Positions 17,258-26,430 of a DNA stretch of 64,000 nucleotides are shown in pieces. A program made the translations under genes and the position numbers. A model generated the notes under the pieces. It was not told the origin of the DNA, did not search any database, and saw only the letters and a program-made list of their open reading frames with translations. Within the stretch, counting starts at the first letter, position 1. Every line of letters begins with the position of its first letter. The stretch is taken from assembly GCF_003323735.1 (NCBI RefSeq), contig NZ_QOIM01000057.1:62001-126000 (forward strand), written 5' to 3'. This DNA comes from Streptomyces reniochalinae. Its GTDB lineage: Bacteria > Actinomycetota > Actinomycetes > Streptomycetales > Streptomycetaceae.

Positions 17258-18082
17258 TCAGCGGCGGTGGCGGCCCGGGGTGCCGGCCTCGGCCGTGGCG
17301 GCCTTCGCCGCGGCCTTCTCGGCCTTGGCGGCCTCGTCCTCGGCTTCCATCTCGGCGATGACGTTGATCGGCGGGGGCGCCTTCGCCAGGAAGATCCACG
17401 TGAGGTAGACGGCCAGCAGGAACGGCGGGATCTTCAGCACGACCGTGACCCAGCCGAACTGGGTGGTGTCGCCCCAGAAGTAGAGCGGGAAGAGCACGGC
17501 CGACTTGCCGAGCAGGATGAAGCCCCAGGCGTAGCTGGCCTTCGTGTAGGCCTTCTTGCGGCCGGGGTTGCGCTTGCGCCAGGAGAGGTTCTCCTTGAAC
17601 ACGGGACCGAGCACCAGCCCGAGCAGGGGCACGCCCGCCAGTGACGTGACGATGTAGCCGAGCGCCAGGCCGAGCGTGTAGAGCATGCCCGGCAGGTAGA
17701 AGTCCTTGGCGTTGCCGGTCATCATCGCGAACAGCACGCCGAAGCCGACGCCGAAGATCCCGCTGAACGCGTGCTTGACCGTGTCCTTGCGCAGCAGCCG
17801 GACGACGACCATCACTCCGGAGATCACCAACGCGGTGATGGCGGCGGTGTGGAGGTCCTTGTTCACCGTGAACATCGCGATGAACACCAGGCCGGGGACG
17901 GTCGTCTCGATCAGCCCGCGCACCCCGCCGAACGCCTCGAACAGCGCGGCCTCCGTCACGGCCTGCGAGCCGCCCTCGGCCTGCGAGGCGCCCGTGTCGG
18001 CCGGCCGCTCGTCGTCGGTGCCGGTCGCGCCGGGCTCGACGGCCGGCCGGGCCGGGTCCGTCTGCTTGTCGGGAGGGGTCAC
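17258..18082 (-). CDS. DUF3159 family membrane protein
   Basis: The 274-residue product has a disordered N-terminus (1-40), six or so membrane helices (about 55-235) and a charged Ala/Lys/Glu tail. Conserved-looking segments are EAFGGVRGLIETTVPGLVF, GNAKDFYLPG and ENLSWRKRNPGR. This matches my memory of the actinobacterial DUF3159 family, of unknown function. The start is three bases after the stop of the upstream OB-fold gene, so the two are cotranscribed. Confidence 0.85.
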   Translation of the reverse strand: MTPPDKQTDPARPAVEPGATGTDDERPADTGASQAEGGSQAVTEAALFEAFGGVRGLIETTVPGLVFIAMFTVNKDLHTAAITALVISGVMVVVRLLRKDTVKHAFSGIFGVGFGVLFAMMTGNAKDFYLPGMLYTLGLALGYIVTSLAGVPLLGLVLGPVFKENLSWRKRNPGRKKAYTKASYAWGFILLGKSAVLFPLYFWGDTTQFGWVTVVLKIPPFLLAVYLTWIFLAKAPPPINVIAEMEAEDEAAKAEKAAAKAATAEAGTPGRHRR

Positions 18083-18085
18083 CCG

Positions 18086-18490
18086 CTACTCCTGTCCGAG
18101 TGGTCGCAGCTCGTACTTGGGGTTGAACATCGCGGGACGGCCGTGGCTGGTGGTGATCCGTCCCCAGACGATCAGCTTGCGGCCCGGCTCGATGCCCGCG
18201 ATGGAGCGGCGGCCCAGCCAGACGACGTCCAGTGGCGCCGAGCCGTCGAACAGCTCGGCCTCCAACGTGGGCACCCCGGCGCGCGGCCGCAGAGTCACGG
18301 TGCGCAGCGTACCCGTCACCCGCACCATGTCGCGGTCGCTGCACTCGGCAATCCGCGTGCAGCCGGTGTCCTCGGCTTCCTCACGCAGCTCGGCGGAGCG
18401 CAGGTCCTCCTCGGAGGAGGAGAGCCGTTCCAGGAAGCGTCGGAAGCGCCCGCTTCCCGTGCCCCGCTGCTCTCGGGTGGCGCCAGTCAT
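18086..18490 (-). CDS. OB-fold nucleic-acid-binding domain protein
   Basis: The 134-residue product has a helical N-terminal third and a C-terminal OB fold: VRVTGTLRTVTLRPRAG, then AELFDGSAPLDVVWLGRR and GRKLIVWGRI. It is related to the nucleic-acid-binding OB domains of RecG and aspartyl-tRNA synthetase. It precedes the DUF3159 gene by three bases, a linkage common in actinobacteria, but the substrate is unknown. Confidence 0.8.
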   Translation of the reverse strand: MTGATREQRGTGSGRFRRFLERLSSSEEDLRSAELREEAEDTGCTRIAECSDRDMVRVTGTLRTVTLRPRAGVPTLEAELFDGSAPLDVVWLGRRSIAGIEPGRKLIVWGRITTSHGRPAMFNPKYELRPLGQE

Positions 18491-18520
18491 AACCGCCAGG
18501 GTACCCGCCGGGAACCCCCG

Positions 18521-19207
18521 CTATTTCTCGAACCTGTACCCCATCCCCGCCTCTGTCACGAAGTGCCGCGGGTGCGCGGGGTCGGTCTCCAGTTTGCGGC
18601 GCAGCTGTGCCATGTAGACGCGCAGGTAGTTGGTCTCGGTGCCGTAGGAGGGGCCCCAGACCTCCCGCAGCAGCTGCTTCTGGCTCACCAGCCGGCCCGG
18701 GTTGCGGACCAGGGCCTCCAGCAGGTGCCATTCGGTGGGCGTGAGCCGCACGTCGCCGCCGTCGCGCCGCACCTTCTTCGCGGCCAGGTCCACCGTGAAG
18801 GTCTCGGTCTCGATGACGCCCGAGCCCTCGGGCATCCCGGCGGGCGGCTCGGACCTGCGCACGGCGGCCCGCAGCCGGGCCAGCAGCTCGTCCATGCCGA
18901 ACGGCTTGGTGACGTAGTCGTCGGCGCCCGCGTCGAGCGCCTCGACCTTCTCGTCGCTGGTCTGGCGGGCGGAGAGGACCAGGATCGGTATGCGGGTCCA
19001 GCCGCGGATGCCGCGGATGACGTCCACGCCGTCCATGTCGGGCAGGCCCAGGTCGAGGATGACGACGTCGGGGTGGCGGTCGGCGGCCATACGCAGCGCG
19101 GTCGCGGCGTCGTGTGCGGCGTCCACCTCGTACTTGCGTGCCTTGAGGTTGATCACGAGGGCGCGGACGATCTGCGGCTCGTCGTCGACCACGAGCACCC
19201 GGTGCAT
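18521..19207 (-). CDS. kdpE: KdpE-type response regulator
   Basis: The ATG at 19207 is preceded by GAGGAAG. The 228-residue product is an OmpR-family regulator. Its receiver domain (1-120) has acidic pocket D8-D9, phospho-acceptor Asp52 (VVILDLGLPD) and the Lys of TKPF. A winged helix follows (about 130-228, RLTPTEWHLLEAL, NYLRVYMAQLRRKL). TEWHLLE and TNYLRVY are typical of KdpE. It lies 32 bp downstream of kdpD on the same strand. The usual targets are kdpFABC K+ pump promoters, which are not in the window. Confidence 0.9.
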   Translation of the reverse strand: MHRVLVVDDEPQIVRALVINLKARKYEVDAAHDAATALRMAADRHPDVVILDLGLPDMDGVDVIRGIRGWTRIPILVLSARQTSDEKVEALDAGADDYVTKPFGMDELLARLRAAVRRSEPPAGMPEGSGVIETETFTVDLAAKKVRRDGGDVRLTPTEWHLLEALVRNPGRLVSQKQLLREVWGPSYGTETNYLRVYMAQLRRKLETDPAHPRHFVTEAGMGYRFEK

Positions 19208-19239
19208 GCTTGCTTCCTCTCGGTTTTCCGTTGTGGCGC

Positions 19240-21945
19240 TCAGAATCCGGAGCGCTGCTGCTGGCGTGCCCCGGAGCGCGGGTGGTGGGGCGCTGTGCCG
19301 GAGCGCGGCGGCTGGAGCGGCGCACCGGTGCGCTGTGCGGGGTGGCCAGGCGCGGCGTACGCGGGCGTGCGGGGGCGTGTGGGACCGCGGCCGTGTGCCG
19401 CGCGGAGCGTGAGCACCATGGTCATCCCTCCGCCCGGGGTGTCCTCGGCCTCCAGGCTGCCGCCCATCGCCTCGGCGAAGCCGCGGGCGACGGCGAGTCC
19501 GAGGCCCACTCCGGCGCCGCCCGGCGCGTCCCCGTAGCGCTGGAACGGCTCGAAGATGCGGTCCTTGTCGCTGTCGGGCACTCCGGGCCCCCGGTCGGTG
19601 ACCCGTACCTCCACCCGGTCGGCCAGCGCGCTCGCCTTGATCAGCACCTTCTTGCCGTCGGGGCTGTACTTGACCGCGTTCTCCACCAGGTTGGCCACGG
19701 TCCGCTCCAGCAGGCCCGGGTCGACGGCGACCAGCGGCAGGGCCTCGGCCACGGCCAGTCTGACGCTGCCCTCCGGGACGCCGCCCAGCGCCTTGGGGAC
19801 GACCTCTTCGAGGCTGATGTCCTTGATGAGGGGCCGCACCGTGCCGGTGTGCAGGCGAGACATGTCCAGCAGGTTGCCGACGAGGTTGTCCAGCTTGTCG
19901 GCGCCCTCCTCGATGGCGCCCAGCAGTTCCGCCTCGTCCTCCTTCGACCACTGCACGTCGTCGGAGCGCAGTGAGGAGACGGACGCCTTGATGGCGGCCA
20001 GCGGGGTGCGCAGGTCGTGGCTGACGGCGGCCAGCAGCGCGGTGCGGATGCGGTTGCCCTCCGCCAGCTCCCGCGCCTGTTCCGCCTCGCCCAGCAGCCG
20101 CTGCCGGTCGAGGACGCCGACGGCCTGCGCGGCGAAGGCGGCGAGCACCCTGCGGTCCTCGGCCGGCAGCACCCGCCCTGAGAGCACGAGCATCATGTGG
20201 TCGCCGACCGGCATGTCCGTGTCGCCGTCCTCGGGGCCGGCCGGCGGCTCGCCGCCGGCGACCGCGCCCACGCTGCCCGCGCACGTCCACGGTGCCCGTT
20301 CGTCGGCACGCTCCAACAGGGCCACGCAGTCCATGGCGAACGTCTCGCGCACCCTCTCCAGCAGCGCGTCCAGGCTCGGCCCGGGGCCGCCGTGCTCCTG
20401 CTGCGCCTCGCCGCGCAGGACGCTGCCTGCCAGCACGGAGAGGATCTCGGACTCGGCGCGCAGCCTGGCGGCCTGCTGGGTGCGGCGGGCCGCCAGGTCC
20501 ACCACGGAGGCGACGGCGGCGGCCACGCCGAAGAAGACGGCCAGCGAGACGATGTTGCGTCCGCTGCTGATGGTCCAGGTGTGGACCGGATCGGTGAAGA
20601 AGTAGTTGAGCAGCGCCGAGCAGACGGCGGCCGAGACCAGCGCGGGCAACAGCCCGCCCACCATCCCCGCGGTCACCGTCAGCACCAAGAAGAGCAGAAC
20701 GTCGTTGGCGAAGCCGACGTCCGGTTCGAAGGCCAGCATGAGGAGAGCCAGCAGCGCGGGGGCGCCGAACGCGGTCAGCCATCCTGCGACGACCCGGGCC
20801 CGGCCCAGCCGTGCCGCCCGCGACACGGGCAGCCCCCGGCCCCTGGCGACCTCCTCGTGGGTGACGATGTGCACGTCCAGGTCAGGGCCCGAGTCCCGCG
20901 CCACGGTCGCGCCCACGCCGGGTCCGAAGACGTACTGCCAGGTCTTGCGGCGCGAGGAGCCGAGCACGATCTGCGTGGCGTTGACACCCCGCGCGAACTC
21001 CAGCAGCGCCGGGGGGATGTCGTCCCCTATGACGTGGTGGTAGGTGCCGCCCAGGTCCTCGACGAGCGAGCGCTGGACGGCCAGTTCCTTGGGCGAGGCG
21101 GAGGTGAGGCCGTCGGCGCGAGAGATGTGCACGGCCAGGATCTCGCTGCCCGAGCCCTTGGCCGCCATGCGGGCGGCACGCCGGATGAGGGTGCGGCCCT
21201 CGGGGCCCCCGGTGAGGCCGACGACGATGCGTTCGCGGGCCTGCCAGGTGGAGCGTATGCGGTGCTCGGAGCGGTACTGCTGGAGGTACTCGTCGACCCG
21301 GTCGGCGGTCCACAGCAGCGCCAGTTCGCGCAGCGCGGTCAGGTTGCCGGGGCGGAAGTAGTTGGAGAGCGCGGCGTCGACCTTGTCCGGCGCGTAGATG
21401 TTGCCGTGCGCCATCCGGCGCCGCAGGGCCTGCGGCGACATGTCGACCAGCTCGATCTGGTCGGCGCGCCGCACCACCTCGTCCGGCACGGTCTCGCGCT
21501 GCCGGACCCCGGTGATCGACTCCACGACGTCGCCGAGGGACTCCAGGTGCTGGATGTTGACGGTGGAGACCACGTCGATGCCCGCGGCCAGCAGTTCCTC
21601 GATGTCCTGCCAGCGCTTCGCGTTGCGCGACCCGGGCACGTTGGTGTGCGCCAGCTCGTCCACCACGGCCACGGCGGGGCGGCGGGCCAGCACCGCGTCC
21701 GTGTCCATCTCGGTGAGCTGGGCGTCACGGTGGGTCAGAATCTGGTGCGGCACCTGTTCGAGGCCGTGCAGCAGCGCCTCGGTACGCGGCCTGTCGTGGT
21801 GCTCGGCGAATCCGACCACCACGTCGGTTCCCCGCTCCGTACGGCGGTGCGCCTCGGCCAGCACGGCGTAGGTCTTGCCGACCCCGGGCGCCGCCCCGAG
21901 AAAAACCCGCAGCTGACCCCGGTGCGGCTGGGCTCCAGACGACAT
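19240..21945 (-). CDS. kdpD: KdpD-type sensor histidine kinase
   Basis: The 901-residue protein has the full KdpD plan. The N-terminal KdpD domain has Walker A GAAPGVGKT (17-25) and DELAHTN. A universal-stress-like domain (about 250-370) is followed by four closely spaced membrane helices (about 400-500) and a GAF-like region. The HisKA box is SHDLRTPL with His643, and the ATPase has NLVENAVKYS and GVGLGLAVARGF. It senses K+ limitation or turgor and phosphorylates KdpE. The last 50 residues after MVLTLRAAHG are a Pro/Arg/Gln-rich tail, absent from the usual family. No kdpFABC lies upstream; an unrelated ABC ATPase does. Confidence 0.92.
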   Translation of the reverse strand: MSSGAQPHRGQLRVFLGAAPGVGKTYAVLAEAHRRTERGTDVVVGFAEHHDRPRTEALLHGLEQVPHQILTHRDAQLTEMDTDAVLARRPAVAVVDELAHTNVPGSRNAKRWQDIEELLAAGIDVVSTVNIQHLESLGDVVESITGVRQRETVPDEVVRRADQIELVDMSPQALRRRMAHGNIYAPDKVDAALSNYFRPGNLTALRELALLWTADRVDEYLQQYRSEHRIRSTWQARERIVVGLTGGPEGRTLIRRAARMAAKGSGSEILAVHISRADGLTSASPKELAVQRSLVEDLGGTYHHVIGDDIPPALLEFARGVNATQIVLGSSRRKTWQYVFGPGVGATVARDSGPDLDVHIVTHEEVARGRGLPVSRAARLGRARVVAGWLTAFGAPALLALLMLAFEPDVGFANDVLLFLVLTVTAGMVGGLLPALVSAAVCSALLNYFFTDPVHTWTISSGRNIVSLAVFFGVAAAVASVVDLAARRTQQAARLRAESEILSVLAGSVLRGEAQQEHGGPGPSLDALLERVRETFAMDCVALLERADERAPWTCAGSVGAVAGGEPPAGPEDGDTDMPVGDHMMLVLSGRVLPAEDRRVLAAFAAQAVGVLDRQRLLGEAEQARELAEGNRIRTALLAAVSHDLRTPLAAIKASVSSLRSDDVQWSKEDEAELLGAIEEGADKLDNLVGNLLDMSRLHTGTVRPLIKDISLEEVVPKALGGVPEGSVRLAVAEALPLVAVDPGLLERTVANLVENAVKYSPDGKKVLIKASALADRVEVRVTDRGPGVPDSDKDRIFEPFQRYGDAPGGAGVGLGLAVARGFAEAMGGSLEAEDTPGGGMTMVLTLRAAHGRGPTRPRTPAYAAPGHPAQRTGAPLQPPRSGTAPHHPRSGARQQQRSGF

Positions 21946-22001
21946 GCCCCCATTGTCGCCGCTGCCGCCGTCTTCCCCTCCTCCGCGCGTCGGCTACCGC
22001 G

Positions 22002-22769
22002 TCAGGGTTCCGTAAGGATCGTGGGGCCCTGGTCCTCACCACCGGGTCCCGGTACGGCGGGCCGCGGGCCGGACGCCGCCGCACGGGCCGGGTCCCTCAG
22101 GGTGCCGTCGGCCAGCTCGACCACCCGGTCGGCGAGGTCCAGCAGGGTCGCGTCGTGGGTGGCCACCAGGGCGGTGACGGGTTCGCTGTCCTCACCCTCG
22201 CCGCGGACGACGGCGCGCAGCAGCTCCATCACGGCGTGCCCGGTCTCGGCGTCGAGCTGGCCCGTGGGCTCGTCGGCCAGCAGCAGCGCAGGGCGGTTCG
22301 CCAGCGCACGGGCGATGGCCACCCGCTGCTGCTGGCCTCCCGACAGCTCTTCGGGGCGCTGCCGGGCGTGGTCGCCGAGCCCGACCATGGCGAGCAGCAG
22401 CGCGACCCGCTCCTCCCGTTCGGCCGCAGGCAGCCTGCGCATCCGCATCGGAACGCCGACGTTCTCCGCTGCGGTGAGGACGGGCAGCAGGGCGAAGGAC
22501 TGGAAGACGAAACCGATACGGTCGCGGCGCAGCGCCAGGCTGTCGCTCTCGCCGAGCGTCGCCAGGTCGGTGCCGTCGAGGGCGATCCGCCCCGCGTCGG
22601 GCGCGTCCAGGCCGCCCACCAGGTTGAGCAGCGTCGTCTTGCCCGAGCCCGAACGCCCCTTGACGGCGACCAGTTCACCGCGCGCGACGGTGAGGGAGAC
22701 GCCGCGCAGCGCGTGCACGGCGGCCGGACCGCGCCCGTAGGTGCGGTGCACATCTGTGAGCTCGACCAT
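22002..22769 (-). CDS. ABC transporter ATP-binding protein (MacB/LolD type)
   Basis: About 255 residues from ATG 22769 (MVELTDVHRTYG). A TTG at 22781 has a better ribosome site (AGGTG) and could be the true start. Motifs are Walker A GRSGSGKTT, Q-loop FVFQSFALLP, signature LSGGQQQRVAIARAL, Walker B LLLADEPTG and the H-loop THD. This subfamily powers FtsX-like permeases in export or envelope stress. No permease gene is adjacent, so it is orphaned here. A Gly/Pro-rich tail ends the protein. Confidence 0.85.
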   Translation of the reverse strand: MVELTDVHRTYGRGPAAVHALRGVSLTVARGELVAVKGRSGSGKTTLLNLVGGLDAPDAGRIALDGTDLATLGESDSLALRRDRIGFVFQSFALLPVLTAAENVGVPMRMRRLPAAEREERVALLLAMVGLGDHARQRPEELSGGQQQRVAIARALANRPALLLADEPTGQLDAETGHAVMELLRAVVRGEGEDSEPVTALVATHDATLLDLADRVVELADGTLRDPARAAASGPRPAVPGPGGEDQGPTILTEP

Positions 22770-22950
22770 GGGGTGTGTCAACGCGTCACCTGTGCGTGTG
22801 AGTTCGGGGGTGCGGGTCGGCGGGTCGCGCGTCAGTATGCGGGGGCTCGGAGGCGTGTGGCAATGGGCGCGGCCAGGGGCCCGCCCTGCCACCGTCTTGC
22901 GGGGCCGCGGCCTCGGCCGCGCCGAGCGCCGCGCGGGAGAACCCCGCACA

Positions 22951-22990
22951 CGACGGCGGCCGGCGCCCTTTCGGGGGCCGGCCGCCGTCG
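22951..22990 (-). terminator. Strong hairpin downstream of the DUF3710 gene
   Basis: CGACGGCGGCCGGC pairs with GCCGGCCGCCGTCG around a short loop, 20 bp after the DUF3710 stop. There is no U-run, as is usual in Streptomyces. Confidence 0.75.
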
Positions 22991-23009
22991 GACGACAGGT
23001 GGAGGGAGG

Positions 23010-23804
23010 TCAGCGAACCTCGGAGATCTCCGGACCGCGCTGCAGCTTGTCGAGGCCACCCGCGAACCGGGAGCCCTCCTCGACCGTCTCCTGCTGCACC
23101 CCGTCAGGCACCATCTGCGCGTCCTGCGGCAGCTTCAGGACGATCGGGTCACGCGGCGCCATCGGGCCCTCACCGCGCACCACCACGGCGTCGCGGAAGA
23201 TCTGCTCCAGCACGCCGGCGGCCTCCGGCTGCACCGCGCCCTGGCCGGAGATCACACCGCGCAGGAACCAGCGCGGGCCGTCCACGCCGACGAAGCGCAC
23301 GACCTGCACCCCGCCCGTGCCGTCGGGCAGCTGCACCGGTACCTGCGCCCGCAGCTCCCAGCCCAGCGGGCCGTCGACCGCGTCGATGACACCGCCCTGC
23401 TGGGTGATGCCCGAAGCGATCTCCTCACGCACCTCGTCCCAGATGCCCTCACGCTTGGGCGCGGCGAAGGCCTGGAGCTGCACGGCGCTGTCCTGGAGGA
23501 CGACGGTCGCGGCGACGATCGCGTCACCCGCGACCTCCACCCGCAGCTCCATGCCCTCGACCCCGGGGATGTACAGGCCGCCGAGGTCCACCCTGCCGGA
23601 GCCGGGGTCGCTGACCTCGTCGATGTCCCAGGGGCCGTCGGGGCGGGGTGCCGGGGGCAGCTTGACCCTGCTCTCCTCCGACGCGGCCTCTTCGGACTCC
23701 GCGGCGTCGGCCGGTTCGTCACGGGCGTCCTGCTCCTGTTCCGTCTCGAACTCGTCCGAGGTGCCCTCAGGCTCTTCGCTCTTCTTGCGACGACGTCCGA
23801 ACAC
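23010..23804 (-). CDS. DUF3710 family protein
   Basis: The 264-residue soluble protein starts MFGRRRKK with a highly acidic, disordered first 50 residues. A conserved domain follows with DIDEVSDPG, DLGGLYIPGVEGMELRVE and GPRWFLRGVISG. This is the actinobacterial DUF3710 family, function unknown. It begins one base after the dut stop, and the dut - DUF3710 pair is widely conserved in actinobacteria, implying co-expression. Confidence 0.88.
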   Translation of the reverse strand: MFGRRRKKSEEPEGTSDEFETEQEQDARDEPADAAESEEAASEESRVKLPPAPRPDGPWDIDEVSDPGSGRVDLGGLYIPGVEGMELRVEVAGDAIVAATVVLQDSAVQLQAFAAPKREGIWDEVREEIASGITQQGGVIDAVDGPLGWELRAQVPVQLPDGTGGVQVVRFVGVDGPRWFLRGVISGQGAVQPEAAGVLEQIFRDAVVVRGEGPMAPRDPIVLKLPQDAQMVPDGVQQETVEEGSRFAGGLDKLQRGPEISEVR

Positions 23805-23805
23805 G

Positions 23806-24492
23806 TCACTGTCCTCTCAGGTCGGAAGCTCGATCAGCACCGACCGCAACGTAATCCTTCTGCTGTGCGGCTGTCTGCGGGGTGTCGCGCGGTTCCTCGG
23901 GCACGGCGGCGGCCCGCTCGGCGGGACGGGCCGCGTGGCCGCCCGTCGAGCCGAAGCCGCCCGCGGCGCGCGCTGAACCGGGCAACTGGTCGACCTCGCG
24001 GAAACGCACCTTCTCCACCTGCTGGACAACGAGTTGGGCGATACGGTCGAACCGCTCGAACCGCACGGACTCCCGCGGATCCAGATTGGCCACGATCACC
24101 TTGATCTCCCCACGGTACCCGGCATCCACCGTTCCCGGCGCATTCACCAACGCGACGCCGCAGCGGGCCGCGAGGCCGGACCGCGGGTGGACGAAGGCGG
24201 CGTAGCCGTCCGGGAGGGCGAGGGAGACGCCCGTGGGCAGCACGGTCCGCTCCCCCGGCGCCAACTCGGCGGCCTCGGTGGTCACCAGATCGCACCCGGC
24301 GTCGCCGGGGTGCTGGTAGGCGGGCAGGGGCACGTCGGGGTCCGTACGCCGGAGCAGCACCTCGACCGGCCGCCGCACGCCTCCGGGCATCTCGTCAGCC
24401 CCCAGCGCGCCATCGGCCCCGGGCACCTCGTCAGTCCCGGGCGCCCCATGAGCCACGTACGTCTCGTCCCGCGGGGGATCTTCGTCTGTCAC
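23806..24492 (-). CDS. dut: dUTP diphosphatase
   Basis: Start GTG 24492, overlapping the thioesterase stop (GTGA); 228 residues. All five dUTPase motifs are present: HPGDAGCDL, PRSGLAAR, NAPGTVDAGYRGEIKV, RIAQLVV and the P-loop-like GGFGSTGG. It hydrolyses dUTP to dUMP as a trimer, keeping uracil out of DNA. It has about 45 extra N-terminal residues with GADGALGADEMPG-type repeats and a long C-terminal tail after motif 5, compared with 150-170 in most bacteria. Confidence 0.93.
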   Translation of the reverse strand: MTDEDPPRDETYVAHGAPGTDEVPGADGALGADEMPGGVRRPVEVLLRRTDPDVPLPAYQHPGDAGCDLVTTEAAELAPGERTVLPTGVSLALPDGYAAFVHPRSGLAARCGVALVNAPGTVDAGYRGEIKVIVANLDPRESVRFERFDRIAQLVVQQVEKVRFREVDQLPGSARAAGGFGSTGGHAARPAERAAAVPEEPRDTPQTAAQQKDYVAVGADRASDLRGQ

Positions 24493-25091
24493 GGGTTCAC
24501 CTCGAAGGCGCGGGCGCGCCTGACCTGGTCGGGGTCGTCCATGGCCGCCTGGATCTCCTCGCTGCGGCCGTTGTCGATGAAGTGCTCGACCTTCACCTCG
24601 ATGAAGACGGCGTCGGCGCGTACGGCCACCGGCCCGTCGGGGCCGCCTGTCCGGCCGGTCGCGCTGCAATAGATCTTGCGCCCGTGCACCGCCGTGACCT
24701 GCGCGTCGAGGTGCAGCACGGTGTCGACCGGGACGGGCAGCAGGAAATCGGTCTCCAGCCGTCCCGTCACGGCGATCACGTGCATCAGCCAGTTCAGCGA
24801 GCCGAGCGTCTCGTCCAGCGCGCTCGTCAGCACCCCGCCGTGGGCGAGGCCGGGAGCGCCCTGGTGCGCGGGTTTGACGGTGAACTCAGCGGTGACGCTC
24901 ACGCCCTCCCCGGCGCGGGCCTCCAGGTGCAGGCCGTGCGGCTGACCCGCGCCGCAGCCGAAGCACATGTCGTAGTGGGCACCCAGCGCGGTGCCCGGGG
25001 CGGGGGCCTCGGCATGACGGACCGGTGCCACGGCGTCGGGCGGGGGCACCAGCGAGGTCTTCGGCGAACCGGGGGGATTGACTGCACTCAC
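24489..25091 (-). CDS. PaaI-type hotdog thioesterase
   Basis: Start GTG 25091 (MSAVNPPGS); 200 residues. The hotdog core has CFGCGAGQPHGLHLEAR, then PGLAHGGVLTSALDETLGSL, whose HGG and following Asp are the usual catalytic elements of PaaI/THEM4-like acyl-CoA thioesterases. The paired Cys (CFGC) are common in this actinobacterial subgroup. It is translationally coupled to dut. The substrate is unknown. Confidence 0.85.
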   Translation of the reverse strand: MSAVNPPGSPKTSLVPPPDAVAPVRHAEAPAPGTALGAHYDMCFGCGAGQPHGLHLEARAGEGVSVTAEFTVKPAHQGAPGLAHGGVLTSALDETLGSLNWLMHVIAVTGRLETDFLLPVPVDTVLHLDAQVTAVHGRKIYCSATGRTGGPDGPVAVRADAVFIEVKVEHFIDNGRSEEIQAAMDDPDQVRRARAFEVNP

Positions 25092-25148
25092 GGGTGCAGA
25101 CCCTACCGCCGCGCGGGGGACGCCGGGACGCCGTGCCAAGCTGGAGAC

Positions 25149-25616
25149 ATGCCTCCCGCGCCCGCGCCCTACGACGAACGCCTGACAGCTCCCCGTTCCT
25201 GGTGGCTGATCGCCGCCGGAGTCGGCGTGGGCTGCGCCCTGATGCTCTTCCCGTTCGGCGTGCTGCCGCTGCTGTGCGCACTGGTGGGCGGCGCCGCCCT
25301 GGCCGCCGTGTGCGTGAGCGCCTACGGCGGCGTGCGGGTGCGGGTGGTGGCGGGGTCCCTGGTCGCGGGCGAGGCGAAGATCCCGGTCACGGCGCTGGGC
25401 GAGGCCGAGCCGCTCGACGAGGAGGAGACCCGCGCCTGGCGCACGTACAAGGCGGACACCCGCGCCCACATGGTGCTGCGGGGTTACGTGCCCACGGCGG
25501 TGCGGATCGAGGTCACCGACCCGGAGGATCCGACACCGTACGTGTACGTCTCCACGCGTCACCCTCGGGAGCTGGCCGCAGCGGTGCGTGCCGCCAGGGA
25601 GGCCGCGCGGCCCTGA
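25149..25616 (+). CDS. DUF3093 family membrane protein
   Basis: The ATG at 25149 follows CTGGAG; 155 residues. Two membrane helices (about 18-60) are followed by a cytoplasmic domain with ARAWRTYKADTRAHMVLRGY-like content and YVSTRHPRELAAA near the end. It matches DUF3093, an actinobacterial family of unknown function. It diverges from the thioesterase-dut-DUF3710 operon across 57 bp. Confidence 0.85.
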   Translation: MPPAPAPYDERLTAPRSWWLIAAGVGVGCALMLFPFGVLPLLCALVGGAALAAVCVSAYGGVRVRVVAGSLVAGEAKIPVTALGEAEPLDEEETRAWRTYKADTRAHMVLRGYVPTAVRIEVTDPEDPTPYVYVSTRHPRELAAAVRAAREAARP

Positions 25617-25686
25617 CAGAGCGCTCTGAGGACACTGCGGAGGCGTTCGGGGAGCGGCACGGTCCGTTGGGATCCGCACCGAGGAG

Positions 25687-26412
25687 TCAGGCCGCGGGAC
25701 CGCGGCGCAGGTCCGCGCGGACGCGGGCGGCGAGCTTCGCGGTGTCCTGTCGGTTCAGGTGGGCGCCGACGGCCGCACCGACCAGGAACGGGGTCAGGTT
25801 CGGCAGGTTGCGCAGCGTGCGCTTCATGACCTGCTGCCGCAGCCGGCGGCGGAGCTGCCCGCCCATGGCCGCGTCCACGGTGGCGGGCCTGGCCAGATCG
25901 ATGCCGCGCTCGCCGGTCCAGGCGCTCAGATACGCCATCGCCCGCTCGCGCCTGCCGCCCGGGGCGCGCCGTCCGTAGACCTCGTGCAGCTCGGCGATGA
26001 GCTTGAGCTCGACACCGGCGACACCGACGATCTCGGCAGCCAGCTCGGCGGGCATGGCCGGCGGTACGGGCATCATGGCCGCGGCACCGACGCCGGCGCC
26101 GACGGTGGCCGAGCTCTTGGTGGCTCCGGCGACCAGCTTGTCGGCCAGCTCCTCGGTGCCCAGGCCGGGAAACTGTGTGCGCAGGGTGTCCAGATTCCGC
26201 ACCGGCACACGCGGCGCGGTCTCGATGACGCGGTCCGCGACGACGCGCAGGAAGGCGCGTGTACGGCGCCCCGGCGCGCGCCGCGACCGCTTGTGGTGCT
26301 CGTTGCTCTCGGACAGCGCTGCGCCGTCCGCCGTGCCGTCCCCGTACGGCACGAGCGAGGCCGACCGGTCATGAGGGCCCCGCTCGTCGTCACGTGCGTC
26401 GTCGACCGCCAC
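25687..26412 (-). CDS. Conserved actinobacterial hypothetical protein (241 aa)
   Basis: The N-terminal 50 residues are charged and disordered. The rest is helical: ADRVIETAPRVPVRN, a Gly/Ala-rich amphipathic segment (GVGAAAMMPVPPAMPAELAA, about 112-131), AELHEVYGRRAPGG and GAAVGAHLNRQDT. The Gly/Ala-rich segment recalls EcsC-like membrane-associated proteins, but I am not certain. It is 18 bp downstream of the DUF4193 gene on the same strand. Confidence 0.7.
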   Translation of the reverse strand: MAVDDARDDERGPHDRSASLVPYGDGTADGAALSESNEHHKRSRRAPGRRTRAFLRVVADRVIETAPRVPVRNLDTLRTQFPGLGTEELADKLVAGATKSSATVGAGVGAAAMMPVPPAMPAELAAEIVGVAGVELKLIAELHEVYGRRAPGGRRERAMAYLSAWTGERGIDLARPATVDAAMGGQLRRRLRQQVMKRTLRNLPNLTPFLVGAAVGAHLNRQDTAKLAARVRADLRRGPAA

Positions 26413-26430
26413 GAGCAGCAGTCCGCCCGG

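Noticed and set aside
18771..19537. Plus-strand frames opposite kdpE and kdpD
   Set aside because: Shadows of the regulator and kinase, whose catalytic residues are intact.
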